A stretch of 64,000 nucleotides of DNA. Origin: Pseudomonadales bacterium. Lineage in GTDB: Bacteria; Pseudomonadota; Gammaproteobacteria; Pseudomonadales; Halieaceae. The notes beneath the pieces are model-generated. The model ran no database searches. It was not told the DNA's origin and saw nothing but the letters and a program-made list of their open reading frames with translations. How positions within the stretch are numbered: position 1 is the first letter of the stretch; each line of letters begins with the position of its first letter. The stretch covers positions 73,723 to 137,722 of the forward strand of contig JACKNN010000007.1 in assembly GCA_024234855.1 (NCBI GenBank), given 5' to 3'. The position numbers and the translations under genes are program-made. Positions 17,298 to 25,335 of the stretch are shown here, in pieces.

Positions 17298-18683
17298 ATG
17301 GCGGATATGACCGAACTCAGCGCCCGACAACTGGCCGCCCGCTCACCGGGTGAGTCCTACCAGCAAATGCTGGACCGGGAGACCAACCCGGTACCGGCGG
17401 CGCTGCGCGAGAACACCAATACCTACCTGGGTTCGGACAACCTGTCGGTCGATCGCTACCTCAGCCGGGAATTCCATGAGCTCGAGGTGGAAAAAATGTG
17501 GAAACGCACCTGGCAGGTCGTCTGCCGGGAGAGCGAGATTTCCGACGCGGGGGATTTTTTCGTCTATGACATCGCCCGCTACTCCGTGGTGGTGACGCGC
17601 ACCGAGGCCGGCGACCTCAGGGGCTACCACAACGCCTGCCTGCACCGGGGGCGCCAGTTGCGCCAGAACTGCGGCAGCGCGCGCGAATTCAAGTGCCCTT
17701 ACCACGGCTTTCGCTGGAGCCTGGAAGGTGATTTCCTGGGCGCGCCCTGCGAGTGGGACTTCCCGCATATCAAAAAAGACAATTTTGCCCTGCCGCAGGT
17801 ACAGGTGGATACCTGGGGCGGCTGGGTGTTTATGAATATGGACCTCCAGGCCGAGTCGCTGGCGAGCTACATGGGCATCCTGCCGGAACATTTCACCCGC
17901 TGGCAGCCGGAAAATACCTACAAGGTGCTGCACGTCGAGAAGATTATCGAGTGCAACTGGAAAGTGGCGTGGGAGGCCTTTATCGAGTCCTACCACACGG
18001 TGCAGACGCACCCGCAGATCCTGCCCTACCTGGGCGATTCCAATTCCCAGTACGACTGCTGGGGTGACAATGTCAGCCGCACTATTTCGCCGATGGGGGT
18101 GGTCAGCCCGCACCTGGAAGGCATTGCGCCGGACAAGACCGTCAACGACTGGCTGGAACACGCCGCCTGGCTGACCGACGGCAGCCAGGTGGAAGTGCCC
18201 GCGGGCATGAGCGCGCGGCAGTGGCTGGCAGACTATTATTTCAAGCACTATTCGCAACAGTACCAGACAGACCTGGCAAGTTTCTGCACCCACAGTGAGA
18301 TCATGGACTCCATCCTGTATTCACTGTTCCCCAATTTCGCGCCCTGGGCGGGCTTTCACCCCAACCTGACCTATCGCATGAAGCCCTATGGCGATAACCA
18401 TGAGATGTGCACCATGGAGATCATTGTGCTCATGCGCTTCCCGGCGGGACAGCCGCGACCCGCTGATTGCCAGGTGCACAAACTGGACAAGGACCAGTTG
18501 TTTTCCGAGGCCCCGGGCATGGAAGGCGGCCTGGGTCGGGTGTTCGACCAGGATTTCAGCAACCTGAAAATGGTGCAGAAGGGATTGAAAAACCTGCAGT
18601 CCGGCGAAGTGGTACTGGGCAATTACCAGGAAATACGTATCCGCCATTTTCACCAGACCCTGGACAAATATATCCATGCGTGA
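17298..18683 (+). CDS. Rieske [2Fe-2S] ring-hydroxylating oxygenase, alpha subunit
   Basis: A 461-residue oxygenase. The Rieske centre ligands are C114-x-H116 (CLHRGR) and C133-x2-H136 (CPYHGF). In the catalytic domain the mononuclear iron ligands H233 and H238 lie in AFIESYHTVQTHPQ. It hydroxylates an organic substrate with O2, needing a separate ferredoxin/reductase that is not encoded nearby. No canonical beta subunit is adjacent, although the SnoaL-like protein at 20098 has the same fold as beta subunits. It lies 22 bp after the thiolase and 10 bp before the SDR, in one operon. Confidence 0.92.
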   Translation: MADMTELSARQLAARSPGESYQQMLDRETNPVPAALRENTNTYLGSDNLSVDRYLSREFHELEVEKMWKRTWQVVCRESEISDAGDFFVYDIARYSVVVTRTEAGDLRGYHNACLHRGRQLRQNCGSAREFKCPYHGFRWSLEGDFLGAPCEWDFPHIKKDNFALPQVQVDTWGGWVFMNMDLQAESLASYMGILPEHFTRWQPENTYKVLHVEKIIECNWKVAWEAFIESYHTVQTHPQILPYLGDSNSQYDCWGDNVSRTISPMGVVSPHLEGIAPDKTVNDWLEHAAWLTDGSQVEVPAGMSARQWLADYYFKHYSQQYQTDLASFCTHSEIMDSILYSLFPNFAPWAGFHPNLTYRMKPYGDNHEMCTMEIIVLMRFPAGQPRPADCQVHKLDKDQLFSEAPGMEGGLGRVFDQDFSNLKMVQKGLKNLQSGEVVLGNYQEIRIRHFHQTLDKYIHA

Positions 18684-18692
18684 GGCCTTGCA

Positions 18693-19469
18693 ATGAACGA
18701 TCTGTTCAAGCCGTTTTTGCTGGAGGGCAGGGTGGCGCTGGTCACCGGCGCCTCCAGTGGCTTTGGCCGCCATTTCGGCTCCGTACTGGCCCGCGCCGGG
18801 GCGAAGGTGGTGCTGGCCGCGCGCCGCGCCGATCGGGTGCAGGCGGCCTGCCAGGAGATCGCTGCTGCCGGCGGCGAAGCCCTGACGGTCACCATGGATG
18901 TCACCGACAGCGCCAGCATCGGGGCGGCGTTCGATGCGGCCGAACAGGCCTTCGGGCCGGTGACCGTGGTGGTTAACAACGCCGGTATCACCATCCCCAA
19001 ACCGCTGGTGGAGTTGAGCGACAGCGACTGGTCCGGGGTGATCGACACCAACCTCAACGGTGTGGCCTACGTCACCCGCGAGTCCGCCCGGCGCATGATC
19101 GCAGCGGGGGTGGGCGGCAGCGTGATCAATATCGCCTCCATCCTGGCCCAGCGCGAACAAAAACTGCTGACCAACTACGCGGCGTCCAAGGCCGCGGTGG
19201 TGCAGTTCACCCGGACCGCGGCGCTGGAACTGGCGGCGCATGGCATCCGGGTGAATGCCATCTGCCCCGGCTACTTTGCGACCGACCTGAACCGCGCCTG
19301 GCTCGATTCGGCAGATGGGCAGGCGCTGGTCCGGCGCATTCCCCAGCGCCGCACGGGCGAGCTGCAGGACCTGAACGGCCCCCTGCTGCTGCTCGCGTCC
19401 GACGCCGGCGGCCTGATGACCGGCGCCTCGCTGACGGTGGACGGCGGTCACGTGCTGACCAGTCTCTGA
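18693..19469 (+). CDS. Short-chain dehydrogenase/reductase
   Basis: A 258-residue classical SDR with the NAD(P) motif TGASSGFG (about residues 18-25), NNAG, catalytic Ser in NIASILAQ, YAASK (Tyr-x3-Lys) and the C-terminal LTVDGGHVL. It interconverts a hydroxyl and a keto group. The neighbouring Rieske oxygenase makes it a likely dehydrogenase of a hydroxylated intermediate (inference). It begins 10 bp after the Rieske gene. Confidence 0.9.
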   Translation: MNDLFKPFLLEGRVALVTGASSGFGRHFGSVLARAGAKVVLAARRADRVQAACQEIAAAGGEALTVTMDVTDSASIGAAFDAAEQAFGPVTVVVNNAGITIPKPLVELSDSDWSGVIDTNLNGVAYVTRESARRMIAAGVGGSVINIASILAQREQKLLTNYAASKAAVVQFTRTAALELAAHGIRVNAICPGYFATDLNRAWLDSADGQALVRRIPQRRTGELQDLNGPLLLLASDAGGLMTGASLTVDGGHVLTSL

Positions 19470-19510
19470 TCGTGCGACAGGTGAAAACAGGAAATAAACA
19501 GGAGACGACG

Positions 19511-20014
19511 ATGCAGGGTTATGAGGATGTCACGATGTACACGCTGTCAGGCGAGCGTGAACGCGAACTGCTGGAAAAGCAGATCGAGTGCAATTTTGTC
19601 TGGACCAATAAAGAGGGTCACGGCATGGGGGTGATCATGAACTACATCGCCCGGGACGGCGCCATCTGGTTGACGGCCACCCGCCAGCGGCCCCGCATCA
19701 AGGCGCTGCAGCGCGACCCCCGCGCCACGGTGGTGATCTCCAGCATGGGCACCGACATGGGGCCGGGCAAGCAGCTCACCTACAAGGGTCGGGTCAGGCT
19801 GCACGAGGACCAGGCCACCAAGGACTGGTTCTACCCCGCCATGGCGGCGATTATTTCGCCTTATCCCGCGCCCACGGTCGAGGCGGCGATCGCCTACCTG
19901 GACACCCCCCTGCGGGTTATTATCGAGCTGGTGCCGGAACAGGTGATCCGGTTCGACGGTGATAAAATCGCCCAGGCCTCACACGAGGGCAGCGTCCCCG
20001 GTGCCGGGGCTTAG
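19511..20014 (+). CDS. PPOX-fold flavin/F420-type oxidoreductase (paralogue 2)
   Basis: A 167-residue split-barrel protein with FVWTNKEGHGMGVIMNYIARDG, IWLTATRQRPRIKAL and SSMGTDMGPGKQLTYKG. The ATG at 19511 follows AGGAG with 6-bp spacing and is preferred to the in-frame GTG at 19472. It is a clear paralogue of the protein at 4126-4695, shorter at the N-terminus and lacking its 20-residue C-terminal tail. Cofactor and substrate are unknown. It sits near the end of the rightward operon from operator D. Confidence 0.8.
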   Translation: MQGYEDVTMYTLSGERERELLEKQIECNFVWTNKEGHGMGVIMNYIARDGAIWLTATRQRPRIKALQRDPRATVVISSMGTDMGPGKQLTYKGRVRLHEDQATKDWFYPAMAAIISPYPAPTVEAAIAYLDTPLRVIIELVPEQVIRFDGDKIAQASHEGSVPGAGA

Positions 20015-20097
20015 CAGGCCCTGCCGCCGAACCGGTCATCGACAACACCAGCACACTCACCGTGGGCACTGTGCCCCGCCACTGACAGGAAACCTCC

Positions 20098-20610
20098 ATG
20101 CCAGGCGCCATAGATACACTTGACATTCGCCACGCGATGATCGATTCCTACAACCGCTACGCGCAGGGCCTGGACAGCAAGGACTGGGCGCTGGTGCGCG
20201 CGTGCTTCGCCGACCAGGTGTTTATCGATTACGGCGGTATCAGTGATCCCACGGGCTCGCCGGACGTGGCCCGCGTCAGTGATGACTGGATGAAAGTCCT
20301 GCAGGGCGTGATCAATGGTTTTGATATCACCCGCCACGTCATCACCAATCATCGACCGCTCATCAGCGATGAAAGCGTCAGTTGCACGGCCTACCTCAGC
20401 GCCGACCACGTGATATTTGCCGATCCCGCGCTGCCCGTTATCTCAGCTGATGATGTGGTGACCGTGGTGGGGGAGTACACCAACTGGTATGAGTTCGATG
20501 GCTCCGACTGGAAAATCTGTCGCTCGAAACTGGTGGTGAACTACACCGGTGGCAACCTGGCCCTGTTGGGTCGTGCCATCGAGCGGGCGGCGGCGCTGGC
20601 CGCGCGCTGA
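20098..20610 (+). CDS. SnoaL/NTF2-like protein (ring-hydroxylating-beta fold)
   Basis: A 170-residue NTF2-fold protein. ARQ-like helix YNRYAQGLDSKDWALVRACF is followed by FADQVFIDYGGISDPTG and HVITNHRPLI, then TNWYEFDGSDWKICRSKL. This SnoaL_4 type pattern includes dehydratases, isomerases and small oxygenase beta subunits. As the last gene of the operon with a Rieske alpha subunit it might serve as its partner, though proof is lacking. Its last 70 bp overlap, tail to tail, the 3' end of the WS/DGAT gene on the other strand. Confidence 0.82.
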   Translation: MPGAIDTLDIRHAMIDSYNRYAQGLDSKDWALVRACFADQVFIDYGGISDPTGSPDVARVSDDWMKVLQGVINGFDITRHVITNHRPLISDESVSCTAYLSADHVIFADPALPVISADDVVTVVGEYTNWYEFDGSDWKICRSKLVVNYTGGNLALLGRAIERAAALAAR

Positions 20611-22013
20611 GTCGCCCTGCGCAGTTCCTCAAACGCCTCCCGCAGGCACTGCTGGTAAAACGCCGGGTCCGGCAGCATTTCGCGGCAGGACAGGAAGTTG
20701 ATGGTAATACGCCCGGCGGCGCTGAACACCCCGTGAAACAAACCCATGGTGTGCAGCAGGGGACCCATGCCCATGATCAGGTCCAGCCTGGCCCCGGCCA
20801 GGTACAGTGTCGCCTGGGGTCCGGGTACGTTGGAAATGACCACGTTGAACGGCAGGGGGACATTCGAGCTGGCGGTAGCCAGGCTCACCGCCCGCATACT
20901 CCAGCCCAGCACCTGGGGCACCATGATCTCGCTCATATCCATAATGACACTGGTGCCCAGTGCCTCGGCGTAGGCCTTTGACTCCCTTGCGCTGAGGTTG
21001 ACTGCACGCAGTCGCTCCAGCGGGTCGGCTATATCCGTGGCCATGCTGATGGTCATATTGCTGACCTGGTTGCCGGACGAGGTACTGCTGCTGCCCTGGC
21101 GCATATTGATCGGGGCGGTGCAGGACAGGGTGGTGTCGGGCAGTTCGTTCTTGCTTTGCAGGTATTTGCGCAAGCCGCCGCCGACAATGGCGACAATGGC
21201 ATCGTTTACGGTTGCCCCTTCGACGGCGCGGCGGATGGCCTTGACCTGTTCCAGGTCCATGATCAGGGCGTCTGTCACCCGGGTGCTGCTGACCGGACCG
21301 TTGAAACGGCAGCGCACCATGGGCGCGCGTTGCATGGCCCGGTGTTCGGCACTCTGGCGGTTTGCCCGGATAACCGCGGGGACCAGGCGCTGTATCTTGT
21401 CGAAGAAAGTGGCGGGGCGCCTGAGGGTATTCACGGAGGCCTGTGACCACACCTGCCATTCGGACGGGTCGCTCTCTCCCCGCCAGGGGTCGTCAGCCGG
21501 CGGCGGCACCAGCTCATCCGTCAGGCTGTGAATGGCGGTGATGATTTCGGCGCCGGAAATGCCGTCTATGGCGGAGTGATGGATTTTCAGCATGATGGCG
21601 AAACTGTGTTTCGGCAGGCCCGCCACCTTGTTGAGCCCCTCGATCACGTAGGCTTCCCACAGGGGGCGCTTCATATCCAGGCCGCGGGCGTGCAGCCGCG
21701 CCAGCAGTATGCAGAACTGGCGCCAGTCACCGGGCTGCGGCAGGGCGATATGGCGAACGTGGAATTCCAGGTCAAAATCCGGATCCTCCACCCAGTAGGG
21801 CGTGTCCAGGCCGAACGCGCCGCCCGCCAGCTTGCGGCGGAAGATCGTGGATTTGTGCAGGTTGCACTCAAACGTGGTGAGAATCTCCTTGAACCGCACG
21901 GGGTGGTCCCGGCGCGCCGACTGGTCGTAAACCAGGATCGGGCTGATGTGCATGGGCGTGCGGGGCGTTTCCTGTTGCAGGAAACTGCTGTCCATTTCAG
22001 TGAGTTTTTGCAT
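20541..22013 (-). CDS. Wax ester synthase/diacylglycerol acyltransferase (WS/DGAT)
   Basis: A 490-residue bifunctional acyltransferase that makes wax esters or triacylglycerols from acyl-CoA. The active-site motif HHxxxDG is intact as H145-H146-S-A-I-D150-G. Other conserved parts are MDSSFLQQETPRTPMHI at the N-terminus, RPLWEAYVIEGL, and the C-terminal region FNVVISNVPGPQ and YLAGARLDLIMGMGP. Length is normal (about 450-500). The 3' end overlaps the convergent SnoaL gene by 70 bp. A second WS/DGAT with an altered motif lies at 25316-26857. Storage lipid formation is the expected role. Confidence 0.92.
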   Translation of the reverse strand: MQKLTEMDSSFLQQETPRTPMHISPILVYDQSARRDHPVRFKEILTTFECNLHKSTIFRRKLAGGAFGLDTPYWVEDPDFDLEFHVRHIALPQPGDWRQFCILLARLHARGLDMKRPLWEAYVIEGLNKVAGLPKHSFAIMLKIHHSAIDGISGAEIITAIHSLTDELVPPPADDPWRGESDPSEWQVWSQASVNTLRRPATFFDKIQRLVPAVIRANRQSAEHRAMQRAPMVRCRFNGPVSSTRVTDALIMDLEQVKAIRRAVEGATVNDAIVAIVGGGLRKYLQSKNELPDTTLSCTAPINMRQGSSSTSSGNQVSNMTISMATDIADPLERLRAVNLSARESKAYAEALGTSVIMDMSEIMVPQVLGWSMRAVSLATASSNVPLPFNVVISNVPGPQATLYLAGARLDLIMGMGPLLHTMGLFHGVFSAAGRITINFLSCREMLPDPAFYQQCLREAFEELRRATQRAASAAARSMARPNRARLPPV

Positions 22014-22032
22014 GCCAGGTCCTGGGCCTACA

Positions 22033-22938
22033 CTAGTTCAGGCGCTTGAAGTTATCGGTCGCCTCTTCCCAGGCGCGGGTGATGACGAAATCCCGGTCCA
22101 TGGGCAGCGGAATGATCATCCACATCCTGCGGTAATCCGCGTCCGCCGTCAGCTGGTCGGTGGCCAGTGTGGTCTCGAGGTCCCAGCCCTTGTCCGCAGC
22201 GGTGCGCCCCACCTCCGCCAATTGGGCGATGACCGCCAGGAACTGGCGCAGGCCCGCCCGGTCGGTGGTCTCGCCGTGGCCGGGGATCACCCGGGTGAAG
22301 TCCAGGCGCAGCAGGTTTTCCAGCGTCGCCACCCACTGCTGTACGCTGCCGCCGGCCTCCAGGTCGATATTGGGATAGTAGCCGTTGAACATCAGGTCGC
22401 CGGTATGCAGTACCTGTTCATCCCGGAACAGTACCACCAGGTCGCCGTCGGTATGGCCGGCCCCGGGATGGATCAGTTCCAGGGTCTTGCCGCCGACCTG
22501 CAGGGTCATGCGATCGTTAAATGTCTCTGTCGGCAGCAGCCGGGCGGCGTCCCCCTGCCAGAAATCGGCGTCCAGCGCCTGCAGGTGCGACAGGGTGCGC
22601 CCGGTGGACAGCACCCGGGTGCCGGGCTCGAACGCCGGGTTGCCGTGGGTGTGATCGACATGGTAATGGGTATTGATCAGCAGTGTGGCGTCGGCGCCCG
22701 TCAGCTCCCGGGTCAGCTGCCGGATATGCCTCCCCTGCAGGGGCAGCGTCATGGTATCGACGACCACCGCGCCGGCATCGGTGCGCAGCACGGCGGTATT
22801 GCCCCCCAGCCCGCGCAGCACGAACAGGTCGTCTGTCAGTTGCTCCACCTCGATTGAACGCAGTTGTACGAAAACATAGAGGGCAAACCCCACAACCAGC
22901 GCGAGCAGGATGAGCAGGCCGGATTGCCACTTTTTCAT
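22033..22938 (-). CDS. Membrane-anchored metallo-beta-lactamase-fold hydrolase
   Basis: A 301-residue MBL-fold protein. The N-terminus is a single hydrophobic segment (about residues 7-25), a signal anchor or uncleaved signal peptide. The zinc motif H91-x-H93-x-D95-H96 (THYHVDHTHGNP) is complete, followed by HPGAGHTDGDLVV, LHTGDLMF and VIPGHGE, giving a dinuclear site. The sequence resembles periplasmic MBL hydrolases of the SoxH/quinoprotein-relay or lactonase-like type. Substrate unknown. It precedes the WS/DGAT gene by 19 bp in the same direction and may be cotranscribed with it. It diverges from the enoyl-CoA hydratase gene across 248 bp. Confidence 0.85.
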   Translation of the reverse strand: MKKWQSGLLILLALVVGFALYVFVQLRSIEVEQLTDDLFVLRGLGGNTAVLRTDAGAVVVDTMTLPLQGRHIRQLTRELTGADATLLINTHYHVDHTHGNPAFEPGTRVLSTGRTLSHLQALDADFWQGDAARLLPTETFNDRMTLQVGGKTLELIHPGAGHTDGDLVVLFRDEQVLHTGDLMFNGYYPNIDLEAGGSVQQWVATLENLLRLDFTRVIPGHGETTDRAGLRQFLAVIAQLAEVGRTAADKGWDLETTLATDQLTADADYRRMWMIIPLPMDRDFVITRAWEEATDNFKRLN

Positions 22939-23186
22939 GTTGTTTACCCCCGGGGGTGGCGGTGAACGAAATAGCGAACGCTGGATTGTGTGGCCGCTAT
23001 TTTGTCACAGCTGCGGCAATTGTATACGGCCGGGACCCGCGCCGGATTTCTTTTTTTGCGCCCGGCGCTCCCGGGTATCGCCGATGCCTGCCCGGACCCG
23101 CAATGGGGTTGGCGGCAAGTCCATTGGCCATTGCCCGCCAGAATTAAGTACACTGTGCGCCGATTATCACCGCAGGGGGTCACACC

Positions 23187-23951
23187 ATGTTCAACACACT
23201 CGAGGTCGCGGTTGATGGCGCCATCGGCAGCCTCTGGCTCAATCGGCCGCAACGGCTCAACGCCCTGTCGGGCGAGGTGCTGCGGGAACTCGCCGGCGCG
23301 GCGCGCTGGTTCGATGAGCAGGACGGGGTGCGGGTGGTCCTTGTCGGCGGTCGCGGCCGGGCGTTTTGCGCCGGTGCCGACCTCGACGGGTTTCCGGCGG
23401 TCGCTGATGCCGGGGTGCGCCAGGCAGCGGACCTGGGGCGGCTGATGGCCGAGGCCATCGAGGGCATGCGCGCGGTCACGGTCGCGCGCATCCAGGGCTG
23501 GTGTGTGGGGGGCGGCCTGGTGCTGGCGGCGGCCTGTGACCTGCGCGTGGCAAGTGAAAGCGCGCGCTTCTCGATACCCGAGATTGACCTCGGCATTCCC
23601 CTGGCCTGGGGCGGTATACCCCGACTGGTGCGCGAGATCGGCCCGGCCCTGACCAAGGAACTGGTTATCACCTGCCGCGAATTCAGCCCGCGGGAAGCGC
23701 AGGCGGCGGGTTTTCTCAACCGCGTGGTCACCGACAGCGAGCTGGACGCCGTGGTGCAGGCCCTGGCGGCGCAGGTGGCCGCCAAGCCCGCGATGCCGGT
23801 GATCGCCACCAAACGCCACGTCAACGCGGTCACCGCCCAGATGGTGGGGACGGTGCGGGCCTGGTCCGACGCCGATGGCCTGGTCGGCGGGTTACTGGAC
23901 CCCGAGTGCGGTGCCGCGCGCCAGGACTACATCAAGGGCCGGGGCAGATAG
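23187..23951 (+). CDS. Enoyl-CoA hydratase/isomerase family protein
   Basis: A 254-residue crotonase-fold protein. It has LNRPQRLNALSGEVLREL, the oxyanion-hole segment GRAFCAGADLDGF and IQGWCVGGGLVLAAACDLRVASESARFSIPEIDLGIP. In the second half of the active site the usual catalytic Glu position reads GGIPRLVREIG. It hydrates a 2-enoyl-CoA or catalyses a related reaction. The malonyl-CoA decarboxylase gene follows 34 bp later, so they likely form a small operon in acyl-CoA metabolism. Confidence 0.88.
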   Translation: MFNTLEVAVDGAIGSLWLNRPQRLNALSGEVLRELAGAARWFDEQDGVRVVLVGGRGRAFCAGADLDGFPAVADAGVRQAADLGRLMAEAIEGMRAVTVARIQGWCVGGGLVLAAACDLRVASESARFSIPEIDLGIPLAWGGIPRLVREIGPALTKELVITCREFSPREAQAAGFLNRVVTDSELDAVVQALAAQVAAKPAMPVIATKRHVNAVTAQMVGTVRAWSDADGLVGGLLDPECGAARQDYIKGRGR

Positions 23952-23985
23952 CCCCACTAACCCCCGCAAAAACCGGATACCCGAT

Positions 23986-25335
23986 ATGCCTGATCAACTG
24001 CCATCCCCTGCTGACCTGACCAAACCCGTGGCCGGCGCCATGACCACCCTGGGGCGAACCCTGGGCTCGGTGATGGAGGCGGGCCGCGATATCCTGGCCC
24101 GACGCCGCAGTGGCCTGCCCGCCGCCGCGGCCAATTCCGCGGCCGGGATGATGGCGCTCTGCCGCGAGCTGCTCGATCACCGCGGTGAGGCCTCCGGCCT
24201 GGCCCTGGCCGGTGAGATCATAGCCGGCTACCAGCGACTGCCGCCCGCCGGCAGGCTGGCATTTTTCTCCGGCCTGGTGAGCGAGTTCGACGTGGATGCG
24301 AACGAGGTGAGCGCCGCGGCGGAGCGATACCGCGCCCGGCCCGACCTCGAGCAACTGTGGTCCCTGACCCGCGCGGTGGAGGCGCCGCGACAGAAACTGT
24401 TCCGGCGCATCAATATGGCGCCTGACGGTACCAGGACCCTGGTTGCCCTGCGCGGTCACCTGCTGCCGCTGCTGCGGGACCACCCCGGGCTGCGGGCGAT
24501 CGACTCCGATTTGCGCCACCTGTTCGTCTCCTGGTTTAACAAGGGCTTCCTGGAGTTGCGCCGCATCGACTGGTCGTCGCCGGCGATGGTGCTGGAGAAA
24601 ATTATCGATTACGAGGCGGTACACCAGATCAACGGCTGGGATGACCTGCGCAGCCGCCTGCGGGAAGACCGCCGCTGCTTTGCCTTCTTTCACCCCGCCC
24701 TCGCCAACGACCCGCTGGTCTTCGTTGAAATCGCCCTGACCGATGCCATCCCCGGCGATCTCGCGCCGCTGCTGGTGCAGCAGCGCAAGCCGGCGACGGG
24801 CAGGATCAATACGGTGGTGTTCTACTCGATCAGCAATTGCCACCCGGGCCTCGCGGGCATCTCCTTCGGCAATTTCCTGATCAAGAACGTGGTGGAGGAG
24901 TTGCGCAAGGAGATGCCGGCCCTGAAGACCTTCGTCACCCTGTCGCCGGTACCGGGTTTTCGCCGCTGGCTGGCGACGGCCGACCTTACCGGCCTGGTGC
25001 CGGAGGCCCTGGTGGCGCGGGTGAAAGAGCCCCTGGGGCGGGTGGTCGAGCAACCGGTGTACGACGCGCAGCTCAAGCTGTGCGCGCACTACCTGCTGCG
25101 GGAGAAGTCGCGCGATGCGCCGCTGGATCCGGTGGCCCGCTTTCACCTGGGCAACGGTGCGCGCCTGCACCGCATGCACGGCGGCGCCGACCTGTCAGCC
25201 AAGGGCCGGGAGCAGTCCGCCGGCATCATGGTCAATTACCTCTACGACCTGGCGCGAATAGAGGAAAACCACGAGGCGTTCTTCGACGAGGGCAGGATCG
25301 CCGTATCGCGCACCATCAGCCGCCTGCTGGAATAG
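23986..25335 (+). CDS. mcd: Malonyl-CoA decarboxylase
   Basis: A 449-residue enzyme converting malonyl-CoA to acetyl-CoA and CO2, which removes the inhibitor of fatty acid oxidation or recovers malonate. Family signatures are VFYSISNCHPGLAGISFGNFL, VTLSPVPGFRRWL with the catalytic-site Ser, and the C-terminal FHLGNGARLHRMHGGADLS with the catalytic His, ending SAGIMVNYLYDL. The ATG at 23986 starts the protein 34 bp after the hydratase gene. The last 20 bp overlap the convergent WS/DGAT gene. Confidence 0.93.
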   Translation: MPDQLPSPADLTKPVAGAMTTLGRTLGSVMEAGRDILARRRSGLPAAAANSAAGMMALCRELLDHRGEASGLALAGEIIAGYQRLPPAGRLAFFSGLVSEFDVDANEVSAAAERYRARPDLEQLWSLTRAVEAPRQKLFRRINMAPDGTRTLVALRGHLLPLLRDHPGLRAIDSDLRHLFVSWFNKGFLELRRIDWSSPAMVLEKIIDYEAVHQINGWDDLRSRLREDRRCFAFFHPALANDPLVFVEIALTDAIPGDLAPLLVQQRKPATGRINTVVFYSISNCHPGLAGISFGNFLIKNVVEELRKEMPALKTFVTLSPVPGFRRWLATADLTGLVPEALVARVKEPLGRVVEQPVYDAQLKLCAHYLLREKSRDAPLDPVARFHLGNGARLHRMHGGADLSAKGREQSAGIMVNYLYDLARIEENHEAFFDEGRIAVSRTISRLLE

